The translations under genes were made by a program, and so were the position numbers. Shown in pieces: positions 62,483 through 64,000 of a stretch of 64,000 bases of DNA. Every line of letters starts with the position of its first letter. Position 1 is the first letter of the stretch. This stretch comes from Arthrobacter sp. B3I9 (GTDB lineage: Bacteria > Actinomycetota > Actinomycetes > Actinomycetales > Micrococcaceae), in NCBI RefSeq assembly GCF_030816935.1, contig NZ_JAUSYO010000001.1, positions 2,914,001 through 2,978,000 on the forward strand, given 5' to 3'. The notes below the pieces were generated by a model. That model was not told the DNA's origin and did not search any database. It was given only the letters and a program-made list of their open reading frames with translations.

Positions 62483-63181
62483 CTACATTGTTCCTGCGTC
62501 GTAGAACTCTTCAATTCCTTCGAGCCCCGGAAGATGCGGTGAAAGCTGCGGCAGTTCCTCCACCGAGCCGATTCCCATGCGTTCCAGGAAATACGACGTC
62601 GTGCGGTACAGGATGGCTCCGGACTCGGGGTCTGTTCCCGCGTCCTCTATCAGCCCCCGCTGCGTCAGGGTCCGCACGACGGAGTCAACATTGACTCCTC
62701 GAATTGCAGACACCCGCGCCCGTGACACGGGCTGGCGGTAAGCGATGACGGCGAGCGTTTCGAGCGCCGCCTGCGTCAGCCTGGCTGTCTGTCCCTCCAG
62801 CACGAAGCCGCCGACGACGTCGGCGAATTCAGCCCTGGAGTAGATCCGCCAGCCTCCGGCGATATTCCGCAATTCAAAACCCCGGGGGGTGGAGCCGAAG
62901 CCGTTCAGGTTGCTGCTATGGCTGTCGTCCACATCCGGGGCATTAACAGTATAGCCGTTATACTCCCGCTGCAGGTCCGCCAGCAGGCCTTCGACCACGT
63001 CGACCGTGAGATTGAGACCGGCCGCAAGACTCGTGGCGGTGGCGGGTTCATCGATCACCATCAGCACGGCTTCGAGCGCGGCGCGGGCGCCGCCCGGCAG
63101 GCTTGCGACGTCGGGCCCCTCCCCTTCGGCAGCGGGGTGTTGGGGTCCGCCGCCGGCCGGGCCGGATCGTGTCTCACTCAA
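62483..63181 (-). CDS. scpB: Chromosome segregation protein ScpB
   Basis: Winged-helix kleisin partner of the SMC condensin complex. The 232-residue product has two winged-helix domains (about 27-105 and 125-215). The second contains LTQAALETLAVIAYRQPVSRARVSAIRGVNVDSVVRTLTQRGLI (in blocks) and TTSYFLERMGIGSVEELPQLSPHLP, the ScpB signature. The TTG at 63181 overlaps the scpA stop as TTGA. Adjacent to scpA and rluB, the standard order. Confidence 0.95.
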   Translation of the reverse strand: MSETRSGPAGGGPQHPAAEGEGPDVASLPGGARAALEAVLMVIDEPATATSLAAGLNLTVDVVEGLLADLQREYNGYTVNAPDVDDSHSSNLNGFGSTPRGFELRNIAGGWRIYSRAEFADVVGGFVLEGQTARLTQAALETLAVIAYRQPVSRARVSAIRGVNVDSVVRTLTQRGLIEDAGTDPESGAILYRTTSYFLERMGIGSVEELPQLSPHLPGLEGIEEFYDAGTM

Positions 63182-64000
63182 GGCTGCTCCTCGTATTCTT
63201 CACTCAGGGACTCGCTGCTCCATGCCTCTGACCCGGCAGTCCAGTGGACGGTCAGGTCCCCCAGCGGCAACAGCTGGTCGAAGGAAACCACGCGGTCCCG
63301 GAACATTTCCAGCAGCGCAAGGAACCGCGCCACCACCACGAGGGAGGATTCGGCGTCGGCGGTGAGCGCCCGGAACGTCAGCGGGCTGCCCTGCCGCAAG
63401 CGGCGGCCGAGCAGGTCCGCCTGCTCCTTGACGCTCACCGGGCTGCCGTGAAGGTGCGCCAGGCCGACCTCGGTGGGGGCTGCCTCCTTGGGCTTGAGGG
63501 CGGCCTCAGCGAGGGCGGCGAACTGTTGCGGCGTGTGCCGCCAGACAAGTTCCGGAAGCAGCGCCGAGAAGTGTTCCTCCAGTGCCACCTGGCGTGGAAA
63601 CCGGCGGCCTTCCAGGTCCAGGGTCGAACCCATCATGCCGGCCACTTGCTTGAACGCCCTGTACTGGAGCAGCCGGGCGAAGAGCAGGTCGCGGGCCTCC
63701 AGCAGCGCGATGTCGTCCTCGTCTTCGACTTCACCGGCGGGCAGCAGCCGGGCGGCCTTGAGGTCGAGCAGCGTTGCGGCGATGACCAGGAATTCGCTGG
63801 CCTCGTCCAGGGCCCACTCCTCCCCCAGTGCCTGCAAGCCCTTGATGTACCTGATGAACTCATCTGTGACCGTCGCCAGTGCCACTTCGGTGATGTCCAA
63901 CTGGTGCTTGGTGATCAGGCCCAGCAGCAGATCGAAGGGGCCGGTGAAGTTGGCCAGCCGCACTTCGAAGGCGGGCCTTTTCTCCGGCGGGGACAGCTCC
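63178..64000 (-). CDS. scpA: Chromosome segregation kleisin ScpA (partial at the window edge)
   Basis: The kleisin subunit that bridges SMC heads and ScpB. VRLANFTGPFDLLLGLITKHQLDITEVALATVTDEFIRYI (in blocks, from 63970) is the N-terminal SMC-neck-binding helix bundle, and the C-terminal winged helix lies near 63230-63400. An ATG at 63963 exists, but the reading frame stays open to the last base and begins upstream of that codon in most homologues, so the true start is probably outside the window. Feature is given as partial. In many actinobacteria a parA-like gene precedes it. Confidence 0.92.
   Translation of the reverse strand, partial: ELSPPEKRPAFEVRLANFTGPFDLLLGLITKHQLDITEVALATVTDEFIRYIKGLQALGEEWALDEASEFLVIAATLLDLKAARLLPAGEVEDEDDIALLEARDLLFARLLQYRAFKQVAGMMGSTLDLEGRRFPRQVALEEHFSALLPELVWRHTPQQFAALAEAALKPKEAAPTEVGLAHLHGSPVSVKEQADLLGRRLRQGSPLTFRALTADAESSLVVVARFLALLEMFRDRVVSFDQLLPLGDLTVHWTAGSEAWSSESLSEEYEEQP

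Overview
The window is high-GC actinobacterial chromosome. Gene content and order point to Micrococcaceae, most likely Arthrobacter or a close relative: a dcw cluster with sepF, yggT and divIVA after ftsZ and no ftsA, a GarA/FtsR/ResR locus in the order known from Mycobacterium, and a MurE whose substrate motif (DDPH, not DNPR) suggests L-lysine peptidoglycan. No plasmid or phage hallmark, transposase, CRISPR array or rRNA was seen. Most of the sequence is conserved core genome.

Layout. 1-7967 (mostly minus strand): a probable NrdR-box pair at the extreme left edge, hisD, an unknown membrane protein, a plus-strand flavin reductase-like gene, dnaE, rluD and lspA. 8050-28052 (minus): division and cell-wall cluster, in transcription order mraZ, rsmH, ftsL, ftsI, murE, murF, mraY, murD, ftsW, murG, murC, ftsQ, ftsZ, pgeF, yggS, sepF, yggT, divIVA. 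Most junctions overlap or are a few bases apart. 28053-32544: three MraZ-type boxes over the mraZ promoter, a DUF3040 membrane protein, dinB, a lipoprotein overlapping a polyprenyl synthetase, and an Rv2175c-like protein. 32545-44665: a LysM/transglycosylase wall enzyme, a PknL-locus Ser/Thr kinase with four PASTA repeats, class II DAHP synthase, an acyltransferase, two tandem alpha/beta hydrolases, a small membrane protein, a ROK glucokinase and a long-chain acyl-CoA ligase. 44684-52578: pyruvate carboxylase, a ParA-like ATPase, and the resR/DUF151/ftsR/garA/gcvH set. 52695-56857: a Fpg/Nei glycosylase, a lower-GC insert holding a broken LuxR-type ATPase regulator and an AhpD-like protein, then tRNA-Pro(GGG). 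57007-64000: der, plsC, cmk, tyrA, rluB, scpB and a partial scpA in one overlapping operon.

How it fits together. The theme is growth and division: lipid II synthesis (MurC-G, MraY), export and polymerisation (FtsW/FtsI), the Z ring (FtsZ, SepF, FtsQ, FtsL), polar growth (DivIVA), a likely regulator of ftsZ (FtsR), a muropeptide-sensing kinase (PASTA PknL) and its possible FHA/Rv2175c partners, and a wall-cleaving LysM enzyme. Central carbon and nitrogen control (Pyc, GarA, GcvH) sits beside the FtsR/ResR regulators.

The least explained signals are non-coding or repetitive: an 88-nt hairpin between mraZ and rsmH; four 16-bp tandem repeats just downstream of a predicted resR promoter; palindromes at the ftsZ, resR and fadD promoters; and a recurrent 15-bp (five-codon) tandem repeat at eight gene ends or gene interiors. 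No wholly new multi-gene system was recognised.
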